A stretch of 64,000 nucleotides of DNA from Artemisia argyi (GCA_030686995.1 CM060686.1:69902319-69966318); one strand, 5' to 3'. Counted from the first letter of the stretch, positions 46,509 to 57,988 are shown. A program made the numbers and translations. The notes: generated from the letters alone by a model not told the origin.

Positions 46509-46558
46509 CTCACAAAGCACTGATGTTTCGTGGCTCACAAAGCACTGATGTTTCGTGG
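46509..46558 (+). repeat. 25-bp tandem duplication
   Basis: CTCACAAAGCACTGATGTTT and the following CGTGG occur twice in a row with no difference. Confidence 0.9.
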
Positions 46559-47421
46559 CCAACTGTTTGGGTGTTTACTAAAACTTATTACATAAGCATA
46601 TTCTTCAAAAGCTCTAAATTCGTTATCGCCTTAAATATACATAGATAATTATAAAAGGTAAACATCATGCACCGCCCATTCCATGTCACTTTACCCAGTA
46701 TATTATGTGCATTCTATATTTTTAGGTCAAATTTAAAGGAAGAATGTTGAAACATAGTAATTAAGAAGATGATGGCATAATTAAGAGGTGTTTGGGATAT
46801 AGTATACTGTTTTGTGAATATATAATTATGTTTAAACCTTTCCATTTAATCTGGCAAAACTTGAAAGAAAATGGTTGTTAGAAATTATCCGTTATCATCA
46901 TTGGTGTCCAATGAGATGCTTATTTTCCGAGTTAAGTCTTTTATATCTTAGCTTTGAATCGATCTACATCTATTACTGTAATGTATCAAGCACATTTGAA
47001 ATAGGTCTATAAAGTACGTAATTAGACCTTATAGAGTTATGGTGGATCTATGCAGGTAATTCGAATCTATTTTAGGCGGAGCATTATGGAAAACAAAATA
47101 TGGACGGGCGTAGTGATTTAGTGATTGGTCGTGCATCCACGAGAGAGACTTCAGCTGCTCTATCACATTTCCTTGCATGAAATGGGTACGAACTGCTGAT
47201 TCAGGTGATTTTTTTTAAATAAAAGCATAAACATAATCAAATAATGTGTTCATGTGAGAGTCTTTGATCGTTAAACCATGTTTGACATAAGCTTTTCGTG
47301 CAAGATATAAATCTTTTATCGTTAAACTTATAGATCATCTGAGTTTGAAGTTGGAAAACTACTCTAGCATCGCTTATGAAAACTATTTTACTGAGTTTTA
47401 GTACAACAGATAAACAGTTTT

Positions 47422-47550
47422 GAGGGTTTTGGGATTGCTAATTCAAATTGCTTATCAGATAATGTATGAATGAAATTAGCAAGCAACAAGATAATGATTA
47501 TCTCTAAAATAAGTACATAAGCAGTTTTAATAAGCAATCGAAATACCCTC
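47422..47550. mobile_element. Short MITE (129 bp)
   Basis: The left end GAGGGTTTTGGGATTGCT pairs with the right end AGCAATCGAAATACCCTC, and the inner CAAATTGCTTAT pairs with ATAAGCAGTTTTA. It is non-coding. No clear target duplication, so the family is open (hAT or PIF type). Confidence 0.6.
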
Positions 47551-48929
47551 TGAAATTGAATATCTACCAGAATTAGAATCAATTTCAGTATGACTAAATA
47601 GTAAAATATAAAAGATTGTTTCGCCTTGCTTTTTTGAGAGTGGCTACAAGATAAGCAATCATCAAAATCACAATTAGTGCTACAAAAAATTCCACCGGAG
47701 TTGGATGCGTTCCGCTTTACATGATTATCAGTAGAGGGTGTTTATGATTGGATTTTTAAAGTGCTGATGTACATCAGTTTACTTTTAGAGGTAAGTAGCA
47801 GAGTGAGTATTGTTTGGACGAAACTTTTTATCTATTTATTTCACAGTAAACACTAAAGATATGCTATTTATAGAGGTTGGTAGGTTGAGTTGTTTTCTTT
47901 TCCAAAGATTGAGTTAATCAACACAAGTTATTGTTTACAGCCATTTACGTTAACAATTTGGATTGTGATCAGCTGGAAGTAGATGTAAATAAATAGAGGC
48001 TTAATAATTTTAGGAAAAGTGAAATGAGAAGATTAAAGAAAAACACATTAGGCCTCTAGGATCCAAAAGATTGTTAAGTAGAGAACACGTTTACAAATTA
48101 GCCAAAAGCACACCTGAAAATGAGAACTACATTTTTGATAAACAAACTTTAAATTTACTCAAACTTTTTGCTCAAGGTGATTTTTTTAGGGCGGGGGAAG
48201 GCATATCTTACTTAGGGGTCAGTTAGTTTTTTCTCGGGTATTTGGTACTTTTATTCAGAACTTATTGTTTCGTGTGTAGTTCATTTTAAGTGTAACGGAC
48301 GAAATTTGCTATGTTTCTCAATTGGGTTACTTAGGCGTAATAGCCACTTAGACATGTACTAACTTTCTGCAAATTGGTGTTGCTACAGGTTTTAATCAAT
48401 AAATAACAAATGATCAGGACATCAGTGGTGCCAATAATGGATTTAATCATCTTATCAGTAAAGGCAACCGATCTTCGATGCCACTGAAAATGAGCCGCAA
48501 GAATGCTTTGGTCAGTGTAGCACAATTATAGCGGCTAAGTTGATGTTTAATGCAACAAGGGATTAGCAAGTGGTTTGGATTTCTATGTTGTTCTATACCT
48601 GATGAAGCAGGAAAAATTGTCAACATTTTCTATACGTGTCAGCACTCTACCAGGTCTTTGCATAAGAGGAGATGCGAACTTTTTCCATATGTGACATGGA
48701 AGCCGATCTCTGGCACTGGAAGGTACATATGAGCTGCTCTTAATTGATTTTCATATTCACTCACTTTTGCTTTGTGGTCAATGGTCAGTGGCCTTGAAAT
48801 CTATGCTTTCAGAAACAACTTGTAACATACTTTGCAGCGCATTTAGCGTGTTTTTGCTTACCAGAAGATTATGTTAATACAAATATCGCCTAAAAACGTT
48901 ATTTATATTTTACGATCTTTGCTAAGTTT

Positions 48930-50362
48930 TGTTAATGACAAAGTATGAAGTTTAGCTATAAGTATATCATCACTTTAAGTGTTTAAGTCTTGTTTAACTA
49001 AGGTTAACATTTCCTTTGAAACAAAACATTGTTTTTACTTCTTAAACTAAAATGAGTCTTGTCACATCATATTTATTTCTTAATATAGTAAGGTCACATC
49101 ACATTTAGGGCAAGTTTTATCATTATGCATTTATGGAAAGAAATGTGTATGACTAACTTTGTTGTTGCTTGCAAGCTTTGTATTTGACTTGATTTAAGTG
49201 ATGTGACATTGTTTGGTTGCTAGGAGTTATGAGACAAGACCTTGTTTGGTTTGAAGAGTTATTGCAAAAACCTACTGCAAACCCGGCGGTACCCTGGGGG
49301 TACACGGGCGAAACCCATCTGAGGGTTCCGCCTGATCCGCCAAGCATGCAGTATGGTGTGCTATAAATACCAAGCCATAACTTGATTTTTGGCTAACCCC
49401 TTTAGGATATATTTTTCACATACTCTCTCAACTAACTCAGTAACTTTTTGATTTGTGTGATTCTCTTATGTAGCAAGGGACTTCACAAGATCATTCAAGA
49501 AGTTACAAGCTTCAACTCTAAAGTTGCAAGTCTTAGTAGCTTGGTCATGTATAAGCTTTGATAGTTTATACTTCATGTGTGTCATGTATATAGATGTAAG
49601 TGGTTAGTATTTTAGGCCTCAAAATACGTAGTGTGTCGGGAGTTGTTGTACCCTTGTAAAAGAACTAACGGGAGTGGTTGTACCCTTGGAAAAGAACTCG
49701 ACATCTAGCTTTGTGTCGGTAAAAGTGTAAGCAACGAACGGGAGTGGTTGAACCCATGTAAAAGAACTCGACATCTAGCTTAGTGTCGGTAAAAGTGTAA
49801 GCGACGAATGGGAGTGGTTGTACCCTTGTAAAAGAACTCGACATCTAGATTAGTGTCGGTAAAAGTGTAAGCGACGTTGTAAAGGTTTTCTCCGCCGGTG
49901 AAAGGAGCTTGTTGATTAGTGCTTATAACTCTCGAGTTGGAAACTCGGGGCGTGGATGTAGGGCAAGGAAAAAGAGTCCTTGTAGCCGAACCACGATAAA
50001 CAATCGTGTTGTGGTTTGATCGTTTCTTTCTTTATCTTTGCTTATCACATATTGTCTTTTAGTTAGAATTGCTAATCACATATAAAGCTTTCCAAAAGAA
50101 TTAAAACAAGTAAAGTTGTGTTTATATCTTAAAACAAATGTAAAGCTTTTCAAAGAACTAAAACAAGCAAAGTTAGGATCATCACAAGTAAAGCTTTTCA
50201 AAGTATGAAACAAGTAATGTTAGAATTGTTATTCACATGAAAAGCTTTTCAAAGAATCAAACATATAAAGTTGTGTTTACATCTTTAAATAAACGTAAAG
50301 TTTAAGCTAAATAAGAATCGAAAAAGCAGTAAACTATTCAACCCCCCTTCTAGTTTTCCACA
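48930..50362 (+). repeat. LTR-like unit (solo LTR or relic) of a second copia family
   Basis: It starts TGTTAATGACAAAG, has CTATAAATACC at ~49352-49362 as core promoter, and a long leader. It ends with AACCCCCCTTCTAGTTTTCC, like the end of many copia LTRs. No primer-binding site or coding region follows, so it appears to be a solo LTR. Exact borders and target duplication are uncertain. Confidence 0.6.
49667..49876 (+). repeat. Three 70-bp tandem repeats inside the LTR-like unit
   Basis: Three consecutive 70-bp copies contain GGGAGTGGTTGTACCC, AAAAGAACTCGACATCTAG and TGTCGGTAAAAGTGTAAGC. They differ at a few positions, and a partial copy precedes them from ~49635. They lie downstream of the TATA box, so they would be in the transcribed leader. 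Confidence 0.9.
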
Positions 50363-51009
50363 GATTAGTTTGTAACAAAGAGTAAAACATTACTGTTTTT
50401 TAACAGTTTATGGTTACCACATCTGTATCAAGTTGTAACTGAAATTGTATGTGTGATTCTATCGAGATTTAATTTAATTCTATGGAAATTTAATTGCATG
50501 TTGCAGTTTTTGGGTATTTGGTACTTTTATTCTACGTATATAAACATCCCGCGGCAATGCCCTTTTTCACCCATGTAATAATCAACGGTATGAAACAACG
50601 CCCCGCCGCAACGCGGCAGACCGACGCCCAACTCGTTTAAGTTTAATCGCATATATCTGATAAACTAAATGGGCCAACTATCCATGAATATGCTAAAAAA
50701 GAAACACAACAAATCAATTATTTAGTTATGCAAAAAGAGAATAGATATAAAATAGTAGCAGTGCAAGTGCCAAATATTATCCCTGAAACTTAAACTATTT
50801 ACACAAACTGCCTTGATTTTTTTTTAATTCTTTTTTAGGGTTGGGGGGAGGATGTGGGGGCCTTTAATAGTTCTACTTATGCCTTTGTCCAACATTCACA
50901 TCATCACTCCAATTGGAAAAAAGCACTCATCCATTCCTAAATACTTTTCTAAACCTACTTAACCCTCACTTAACTATGGCTAATGAGTTGGTTTCTACGT
51001 GGGGGGCTT
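50363..51009. other. Spacer, nothing recognised except a GC-rich relic
   Basis: A GC-rich patch at ~50545-50640 (CCCGCGGCAATGCCC, CCCCGCCGCAACGCGGC) resembles the hairpin-rich ends of some Asteraceae repeats, but no element boundary was found. Confidence 0.4.
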
Positions 51010-51894
51010 TGAAATGGACTTAAAAGTCAAAAGTGAAGTGCACATAGGGATTTAACAAGATTCAACGGCTAGTTGTAGACAAGAGGACAAAACAACCTTG
51101 GCACGCCAGGCCCGTAAGTCAACGCGCCACAACCAACATGTCAGGCTTTGTCTTGTTGTTTATAAACAGCCACTTATTGTCTTGTGTTTACCTCACCTCT
51201 TGCCAAACATATCTCCCTTATATTTTCTACTCTTTAAGCCCTCTAAGTCTTTTATTGTTTTTGTCTTAACATCTTATAATCACCTATTGAAAGCAAGCTT
51301 ATTTGCAAGAAAAGAACCGCAAAATGTCAATCTAACCTTCGTGTGTTGTGTCTAGAGTCTTATTCTATTTTATTCTTTAGGTTGAGTCAAGTTTCTAAGT
51401 TGTAGCACATACTATAACTTTTATTCATTTGTAAAGTCTTGTCTGAGTGCGAATAAGCATGTGTAAAGTCTTATTCAGGTGCAAACAAGCAAGGGTGTGG
51501 TCAAGCCTTAATCCGGGTGCGGTCAAGTTTGGGGTTTGGTGCTTCTTTTGTAGGACCTTTGTAGAAGGTGCTAGCTCCTTCTAGGTGAGCACCGATCTAG
51601 GTGTAGATCGGTGAGAACTAAGGTTGTACGGTTTATCCACCGCGATGATTTTGTAGGTACTAGTGAACAGTATAGGTGTCGCGGATTCTCAACTAGACAT
51701 ACGGATGATATGAACCCTCATCCAAAACCAGTATAAATCATTGTATTGTCTCTCTTCCCTTAACTCTTTACATACGATTTATATTGCCTATTTGCTCACA
51801 CACTTATATATAAACTTGAGACCTAACTTACTTAAACCTAAAATAAGTCAAAAAGAGCGTATTCACCCCCTCCACGGTTCTACAATGTTAAAAA
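51010..51894 (+). repeat. Old copia-type LTR relic (3' portion)
   Basis: It follows the order of the 3' half of the copia LTR ending at 16102: a GCACGCCA/CAACGCGCC patch at ~51094-51128, a leader, the block GGTTTGGTGCTTCT, CTAGTGAACAGTATAGGTGTCGCGGATTC at ~51660-51690 (cognate to ACTAGTGAATAGTATCGGAG), and the end CCCCCTCCACGGTTCTACA. It is strongly diverged from the nested copy. It complements the 5' portion at 12801-13660. Confidence 0.72.
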
Positions 51895-52847
51895 AAACAA
51901 CGTAAATATTTGGACAATAATAGATTTTCCACCTTCAATAATGAAAGCCACACTAGATATTGTAGCGTTGTTGACATAGTTTTAACCCATTTACTCTATA
52001 ACTATGATTAGAAAAATATCTTTATCATTTTCGTTTCTCAAAAGCTGACAAGCTAATGGTTCCCTCCACAACGAGCAAACCACGAGTTAAGGCCAATACA
52101 CCTGCCTCCACTGTGCAGGTATCACCACTTTTGGCACATGTTTGGTGGTGCACACCACCAAACTGAAATCATCTACTTGTGTGTGTGTATTGTGGGATTA
52201 TACTTATGTTTTAGTGACCTAAACCCTAAACCCTAAAATCGGCGTACATTTGTGTGGTGGCCACGATACGGGGTTTAGTGGTTGATTTGGTGATGAAAGT
52301 AAAAGTTGATGTGGCAGTGATGAATTTGATAATCATTGCATCGAACCTTATTTTAATATGCAATTATAACTGTTTATTTATTTATTTATTTATTTTTATA
52401 TCAGTATAAAACTTATTTATATGTTCATTATTCAAGTGTATCGCAAACTTTTATTTTCTCAAACATAATCAGAGATTAAAATACCATCAACAAAGTGTGT
52501 TTCTATTACCTTATTCGGTAGTCTTACGAATTCATTCATATAAATATTGAAAAGCCCTAAGTTACCTTTTTTTCTCTCTTAACAACTTAGAACTTTGATC
52601 TTATGAATAAAATAAGTTATAAGCCCAACCTATAAGTAGCTTATGAACTTTTTAAGGCTAATAATATAAGCTTACAAACAAGCAGTGCTAGATCAGTTAG
52701 AAAAACCCTCTTTTTTGGACATAAAGGTTGCGTGTTCAATCCCACTTTCTGTAAAAAGACCGGAGATTTTCTGAAAGCTGCCTTTTTACCTTCGAATAGA
52801 AGCAAGACTCTCTACATCTCAATCTCAACTCGGGTTAAAGTTGATTT
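51895..52847. other. Spacer left of MULE 2
   Basis: It holds a short AAACCCTAAACCCTAAAA telomere-like word (~52220), a TTTA microsatellite (~52373-52400), and a possible tRNA-derived SINE head at ~52690-52745 (AGATCAGTTAG, GTTCAATCCC). It originally adjoined the helicase leader before MULE 2 inserted, so it probably contains the old upstream promoter region of that gene. Confidence 0.45.
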
Positions 52848-52856
52848 TAGAAAATA

Positions 52857-53090
52857 GAGTAAACTGTAAAAAAAATGTCCCTAAGGTTTGGCAAAATTGT
52901 AAAAAGTGTACTCTTACGAGAGTTTTTGCAAAAAGTGTTCCTGATCAGTTTTCAATTTGCAAATTGCAAATTATGCCCTCGAAGGGTTACTATTCATGCA
53001 AAAAAGGTTTTTTGCCTAACGTTCGTTAGGAAAACCCGTTAGTTTCTAGTCACGTGCATTGCACGTGAGGGTATTTTCGTCATTTCACTG
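52857..53090 (+). repeat. MULE 2 left terminal inverted repeat
   Basis: Pairs with 62549-62345. Shared landmarks are GAGTAAACTGTAAAA, GGTTTGGCAAAATTG, AGGGTTACTATTCATG, CGTTAG and GAGGGTATTTTCGTCATTTC. It contains a doubled G-box-like palindrome CACGTGCATTGCACGTG (~53050-53066). The right copy has one half mutated. This may be the promoter-proximal part of the outward or inward transcription units. Confidence 0.9.
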
Positions 53091-53279
53091 TTCTCGCCAT
53101 CAAATCTAACTGACAGCCCCACTAGCACACCTACATGGCTACACTTGTGTTGAGGGACATTTTTTGCAGCTAAAGTTTATCGTCTTTCATTCTTATACAA
53201 CACGAGTAAGCATTAACTCTTACACACCCACTTACTGCTCATCATCTTGTTGCACCCAAAAATCTTGTTGACCTGAAAA

Positions 53280-53748
53280 ATGGTTCTTTGCGCCTGCGGT
53301 CTGTAGTGCATTGTTAGAACTTCGTGGACGAATAGGAATCCCGGTAGGCGGTTCTACTCGTGCCCCACATACATAAGTTTGACTCTTGATCAAAACAATA
53401 ATTATGTTACATTTTACAAGTTGTCTCTGTTTTCTTATTTTTAATTACATTTCTTTCATTTTACAGAACTCTAGTTGTCCCTTCATTGAATGGATGGATC
53501 CACCCATGTGCGACCGATCTATAGACATCATCCCTAGTCTACTTAGGACCAAGGATGCTTTGGAAGATGCACTGGATTTAGAGCAGGAGAGGGCCGACTA
53601 GGAGGAACATCGGGCAAATGAGGAGGAGACCCGAGCAAACCAGGCGGAGCTTCGTGCAAATATGGAGGAGCAGTGGGCTAAGAAGCTGAGGAAATACTTT
53701 ATCATTAGTTGGGTTTTCTTTGCTTCTTATGTTTACTTGCAAAGTTGA
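53280..53748 (+). pseudogene. GRF zinc-finger, coiled-coil, tail-anchored gene of MULE 2 (decayed)
   Basis: ATG at 53280 opens VLCACGL, a stop at 53304-53306, then CIVRTSWTNRNPGRRFYSC, the GRF finger core. After a probable intron (degraded donor near 53376, acceptor ACAG at ~53466) the frame continues SSCPFIEWMDPPMCDRS, the second half of the finger. A Glu/Arg-rich heptad-like helix (one stop, TAG 53599-53601) and a C-terminal hydrophobic segment (YFIISWVFFASYVYLQS) end at TGA 53746-53748. The layout is the same as the intact 142-residue protein in MULE 1. It is first inside the left terminal repeat, transcribed away from it. Confidence 0.75.
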
Positions 53749-54218
53749 AAGTTTGGGTTTGGTCAATGTGGGTTGGTTTTTTTGGTTTCTGGTAGTTATT
53801 TGTGTTTATGTTAGGTGTATATAAACAATGTATTTTGTTGATGGTTGGTTATGCAGTTAATGTACATTATGGTATGACAACAATGGTTCAAGTATCTTTA
53901 ATTATCTTATTTGATTTGTGATATTTTTTTGTTAAGTAGGATTATGATTGTTTATGATTCGTTTTATTTGTTTGTTAAGTAGGAGTATGATTTCACCAGT
54001 ATAACTATTGATGGAGTAGGATTATTATTTCACCAATATAACCAGTGGAAATGAAGCATCAACATTTTACTTATTTCATTCTTATATAACATGATTTGCA
54101 TAGTGTTTATCCGAAATGCACAATCCTACTGAGCTTATTAGAAACATGATAATTTACCTCCAAATCATCATGTTTCTTGAATTACATCTTTCATCTTTAG
54201 AGGACTCTTCCAAACACT

Positions 54219-56503
54219 TCATCTTCTTTTAGACTGCATGAAGATCTTCCTTACAAGTTCCTTTGCCCTCTGTGTATGCTCATCCACCCAGAGTTTTGCT
54301 GACAACATCAAAGTGAGTGTACCCCTTGACAATGGGTAGTCTTGCTCCACCAGCATATAAATATTTGTTCCAGCTGTTGTAGACACATGATAAACTACAC
54401 ATGAGTCATACAATCTCCATGTCAAACTATGAGTACCAGTCTGAAATTTCTATAACTTATCACCTTCATCTGGCTCAAAGATTCTCTTCAAATGTACCCA
54501 CAACATTCTTTCTTTGTTATCCTATGGTTCTGATGAAGTGAACTTCTGTTTGACTAAACACCACAGCTTTACTAAATCTTCTATGTCAAATTCTTTGAGC
54601 ATGCCATCAAAGTGTTGATAAACTTAATGTGATTACCAACCCTAATGATCTTCCAACTCTTTATTTTGCCTACATCTTGAATCTCCCAATCTATAATAGG
54701 ATGCTTAGTATGTAGAGCTTCAACATTCCTGGCTTCTTGGTGAACAATCATCATCATCATTTGTTGTAACCTTTCCTCATTCAAATCTTCTTCTTGCTCT
54801 TGCTCTTGTTCAGCCACATCTGATTTTGTCTTCTTAGTCACCTCCTTTTCTAACACAGGACCTGCTCTCTTAAAACTTTCCGCCACCACCTCTATTTCCA
54901 TGGGCACAAATCTGTACATTTTCTTTTTAACTTGATTATACAACTCTTCAATCTCCCCATCATCTAAATGAGTCAAATCTTTGAGTTTCCAGTTGTCCAT
55001 ATTCTTTAGATAAGTACACATGTTTTTCCTTCTTTGAGCTGGTGTGGGTGGTCTGCTTAGTTTTTCTTAAAGTCTTTGTGCTGCATAATGTGTTTATTTT
55101 TTTGCAGTAATTTCAACATACAACTTATACCTCTCTTCAACAGTAAGTGATGCCCACTCTTCTTGAGTTAATCTTTGAGCCATCTCATAATCAGCATCAC
55201 ATTTAGCCCTTTCATCATCCCATTCTAGCATATGCTTTATATAAGCAAGGCTTGCTTCTTCTCGTTGAAGAGCTGCAAGTCTAGCCTCTTCATCTAGCTG
55301 AGCCTGTAACTTCTTGGCAGTTTCTGCATCAGGCGAAAGCAGATCTTTTGTTGACATAGGAGTTTCATCAGATTCTTCCACTAATATATTCTTTCCTTTT
55401 CCCTTACACTATGGTTGTTGTTATGTGGTGATTGTTGTTGTTTTTGTTGATGGTTCTCTGATACTCACCCCTTTTGTTGGAGGTTTAGTAGTATTCAATT
55501 TAGTGAGAGCTGCAACCATAACAGCCTCCTCAGAAGATGATGCAGCAGCATCATCTTCTATATCAAAATCAGCAGTACTAACTTAAATACTGGCAGTTTT
55601 AACTTGAACTTCCATAGTAGATTCAACAACTTCACCATCAACCATTTCAGGATCATGTTCATCCCCGACAATAGTTTCTTCAACATTTAAGTAATTCCCC
55701 TCATCAATTAACTGTTCATGTGCATCATTTACCCCAGTTTCCACATCAGCCATCTCTTGATCCTCCCCTGAAACTTTGCTTTCATTCATCCCCTGTTTGG
55801 AGGCATCCTCCCCCAAACTAGCAGCATTACAAGAAGATGCAAGCCTAGCAGCAGAACCAATTTTATGTAACCTTTTCAGTTTATGTGTTCTTGACCTCTG
55901 TCTCCCTTGAAGATATCTAACTCTCCGGGTCAACCCTTTGATTTACCCAAGTTCTTAACCATACTATCAAAAAAACATTTTTGAAAAATTGAACATCCTG
56001 TTGGAAGCCAAGCAAATTATAGCAAAATCCATCTTAGTGCCAAACTCATTCCATGAAGTTGGTTTAGGACTCAAACATTGTAAGGCAGTATGGATTAAGA
56101 ATTTCCACTGTGGGGAGAAGAGTCCTTTGTAAAATTTTAAAGAATCATTTTTCCTCTCATATCCCATTTGTTTAAGTTTTTCAAAAATTATAGAATTAGA
56201 AAGACACTAAGTTCCTTTAGCATCTGATAGGTGAAGATCTCTCCTAACAAATGCTTCAGTAACACGTATCTTCTGGCCATCTATAAGGGCATGAATTTGT
56301 TCTTTCCCATTAATAGTTTTGACCTTAGCAGTAGACCAAAACTGTTTCATGTGAGAAACATGTATAGTAGGGTTTACTATTAATGCATACCTTAAAGTGC
56401 TCGCATTTAAGAAATCAATGATCTCAGTAAAACCTTCAACCTCTTTAGGTTTTTGTAGGAAAGCAATCATGTTATGAGTGTTGGCAAAAGAAAGCTTCGA
56501 CAT
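54219..56503 (-). pseudogene. Captured Asteraceae coiled-coil transposon protein (decayed)
   Basis: Minus-strand pieces in order: 56503-56207 then, in the same frame after one stop, 56167-55967; 55933-55583; 55381-55094; 55021-54581; 54425-54219. They encode a globular N-terminus (RYALIVNPTIHVSHMKQFWS, IRVTEAFVRRDLHLSD), a basic patch (QRSRTHKLKRLHKIG), a long acidic/Gln-rich helix, MCTYLKNM and PIIDWEIQ blocks, and a C-terminal YPLSRGTLTLMLSAKL block. I recognise this block order from very abundant transposon-linked hypothetical proteins of Anthemideae genomes, by memory only. Function is unknown; the copy has several stops and frameshifts. Confidence 0.6.
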
Positions 56504-56881
56504 TGTTGTGATTGATGGTGGGTTTTTGTTAATTGATGATTAAAAGTTAGATAGGGTTTGATTTGTGATTGTTTTAGAATTATGAAAACCGATTAATTGA
56601 ATTTTGGTGGTTAAAGCAGTAGAAACCCCAACAACATTAAGTTAAGGTTTGAGTTGAGACCGTTTTAGGGACCTTTTTTGCAACAAAATCCATATTTAGT
56701 GAATAGCGGAACCAGTCCCCCAATTTCTTTCACATTTTCATTATATAGATATTGGAAAACGTTGTGACTCTTAAATAGATATTGGAAAACGTTGACACTC
56801 TTCTATGCCTATAAATACAAAGGAATTACAATGAATTTCTTTCATCTTTTCATTATATATTTTATTATCTTTGGAATTTCA

Positions 56882-57145
56882 ATGGCTTCATCATCTTTAA
56901 TTCCTGCTTCAAAGAAAACTAAACGTTTAAGCCCTACTTCTCCTCCTCCAATGCCTGAAAAATATAAAATCTTCAGCATAACCCAAGAGACCTGGAAGAA
57001 AAGCCAGTCTGGCAAATATGGAATTGAAAAAGCGTTGGTTGAACTTTACAACAACCGTATCAAGAGGTTGGAAGAACAAAACAAACCAGATCAAGAGATA
57101 TACTGGCGCATCAGAACAAAGTTGATCTTCGGAATCAAGAAATAG
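56882..57145 (+). CDS. Short MULE-borne ORF, basic/coiled-coil, unknown function
   Basis: 87 codons from ATG 56882 (MASSSLIPASKKTKRLSP...). An upstream in-frame ATG at 56831 would add a hydrophobic leader, but that stretch copies the leader-like sequence at ~56722-56745, so I prefer 56882. A TATAAATA lies at ~56810. The protein has a Ser/Pro-rich basic start, ETWKKSQSGKYGIEKAL, and a helical RIKRLEEQNKPDQEIYWRI. A 1-base shift near 57125 would extend the helix (DLRNQEIEETRQKIVVVYKD), so the stop at 57143-57145 may be a frameshift. No family recognised. Confidence 0.4.
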   Translation: MASSSLIPASKKTKRLSPTSPPPMPEKYKIFSITQETWKKSQSGKYGIEKALVELYNNRIKRLEEQNKPDQEIYWRIRTKLIFGIKK

Positions 57146-57423
57146 AAGAAACCCGTCAAAAAATTGTTGTTGTTTACAAAGATATTAAAAAAAAGTTTAT
57201 ATATTTCTTAATGTTTCATTTCATTTAACCTGGTTTTAGATGACATTTTACATTATTATGTTATTTGAATGTCTTAATCATTCGGTGTGAACCATTTAAT
57301 TGCCAGAATTGCATAGTATAATCGTTATTTACATCGGTAATGGACTATGTTAATGTACACAGTTAATGCTGCTAGTACACGGTTAATGCTGCTAGTACAT
57401 AGTTAATGCTGCTAAGACCGATA

Positions 57424-57600
57424 CTGTTGAGGGACATTTTTTGCAACCACATTTTACTCCTTTCATTTTTATATAACACGATTTGCATACCATTAATTGC
57501 ACACCACTACATGTTTAGGGACCTTATTTGCGAAAAAAAAAATCCCTGTATAATAAATAGATGAACCAGACCCCAAATCCTCTCACCTAACTAATTTACT
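57424..57600 (+). repeat. Internal promoter-like repeat block of MULE 2
   Basis: GTTGAGGGACATTTTTTGCA followed by CCTTTCATTTTTATATAACA and GATTTGCATA. Similar blocks lie at 53147-53215 (before the GRF gene), ~54055-54110 (partial), ~56665-56690 (GGGACCTTTTTTGCAAC, before the 56882 ORF), ~57520-57540 (before the 57620 ORF), and on the minus strand at ~62105-62040 (before the transposase). Each is a short distance upstream of a coding unit. Confidence 0.65.
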
Positions 57601-57619
57601 AAATTGGAGTTTGAAAACC

Positions 57620-57988
57620 ATGGCAAAAAAAGGTTAGTCTATTTAACTGTCGTTGAAAATCTTAATATATTGTTTCATACATTTGTTAATCTACTTTTGT
57701 ATTTGTTAGTTCATTCGTTTAATTTTGCAATGTATATTTGCAGAAGAAGGGATTTTTGTTGATTCTTCTGATACAAGCACTTAATATTTATCATCAACTA
57801 GCGACGATTATGATACAAGTGATGAACTCGATGTTAAGACTATTAAATGGATTGAAAGATGCACCTTTATGTGGCCATCAGAAAAAGTTGCTATAGAAAA
57901 GGTTCCAGCTGAAACATGTTCTAGCGAAAATAATGTTCCAGCACAAACAATGTTCCACATCAAAATCTATATGCTAAATGCATACTAG
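57620..57988 (+). pseudogene. Short two-exon Ser/Asp-rich ORF of MULE 2
   Basis: Exon 1 57620-57632 (ATGGCAAAAAAAG then GTTAGT) and exon 2 from 57744 (TTTGCAG acceptor) give MAKKEEGIFVDSSDTST, a stop (57783-57785), then an open acidic stretch (YLSSTSDDYDTSDELDVKTI, WIERCTFMWPSEK) to TAG at about 57988. Family unknown. The single nonsense codon suggests recent loss. Confidence 0.35.

Larger units (their letters stand above)
45663..48929. other. Spacer with exon-like fragments, no assignable gene
   Basis: Several short stretches look spliced and coding-like but identify no family: ~45942-46026 (after TTTTAG; VSKFLITFTDVLGVWRF), ~47098-47205 (RSDLVIGRASRETSAALSHF, then a stop), and ~48410-48530 (DISGANNGFNHLISKGN). 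They may be gene fragments captured by an unrecognised transposon. The stretch also holds the 25-bp tandem duplication at 46509 and a MITE at 47422. Confidence 0.3.

Noticed and set aside
52215..52240. Interstitial telomere repeat (AAACCCTAAACCCTAAAA)
   Set aside because: Only two to three units; more likely a telo-box-like promoter word or chance.
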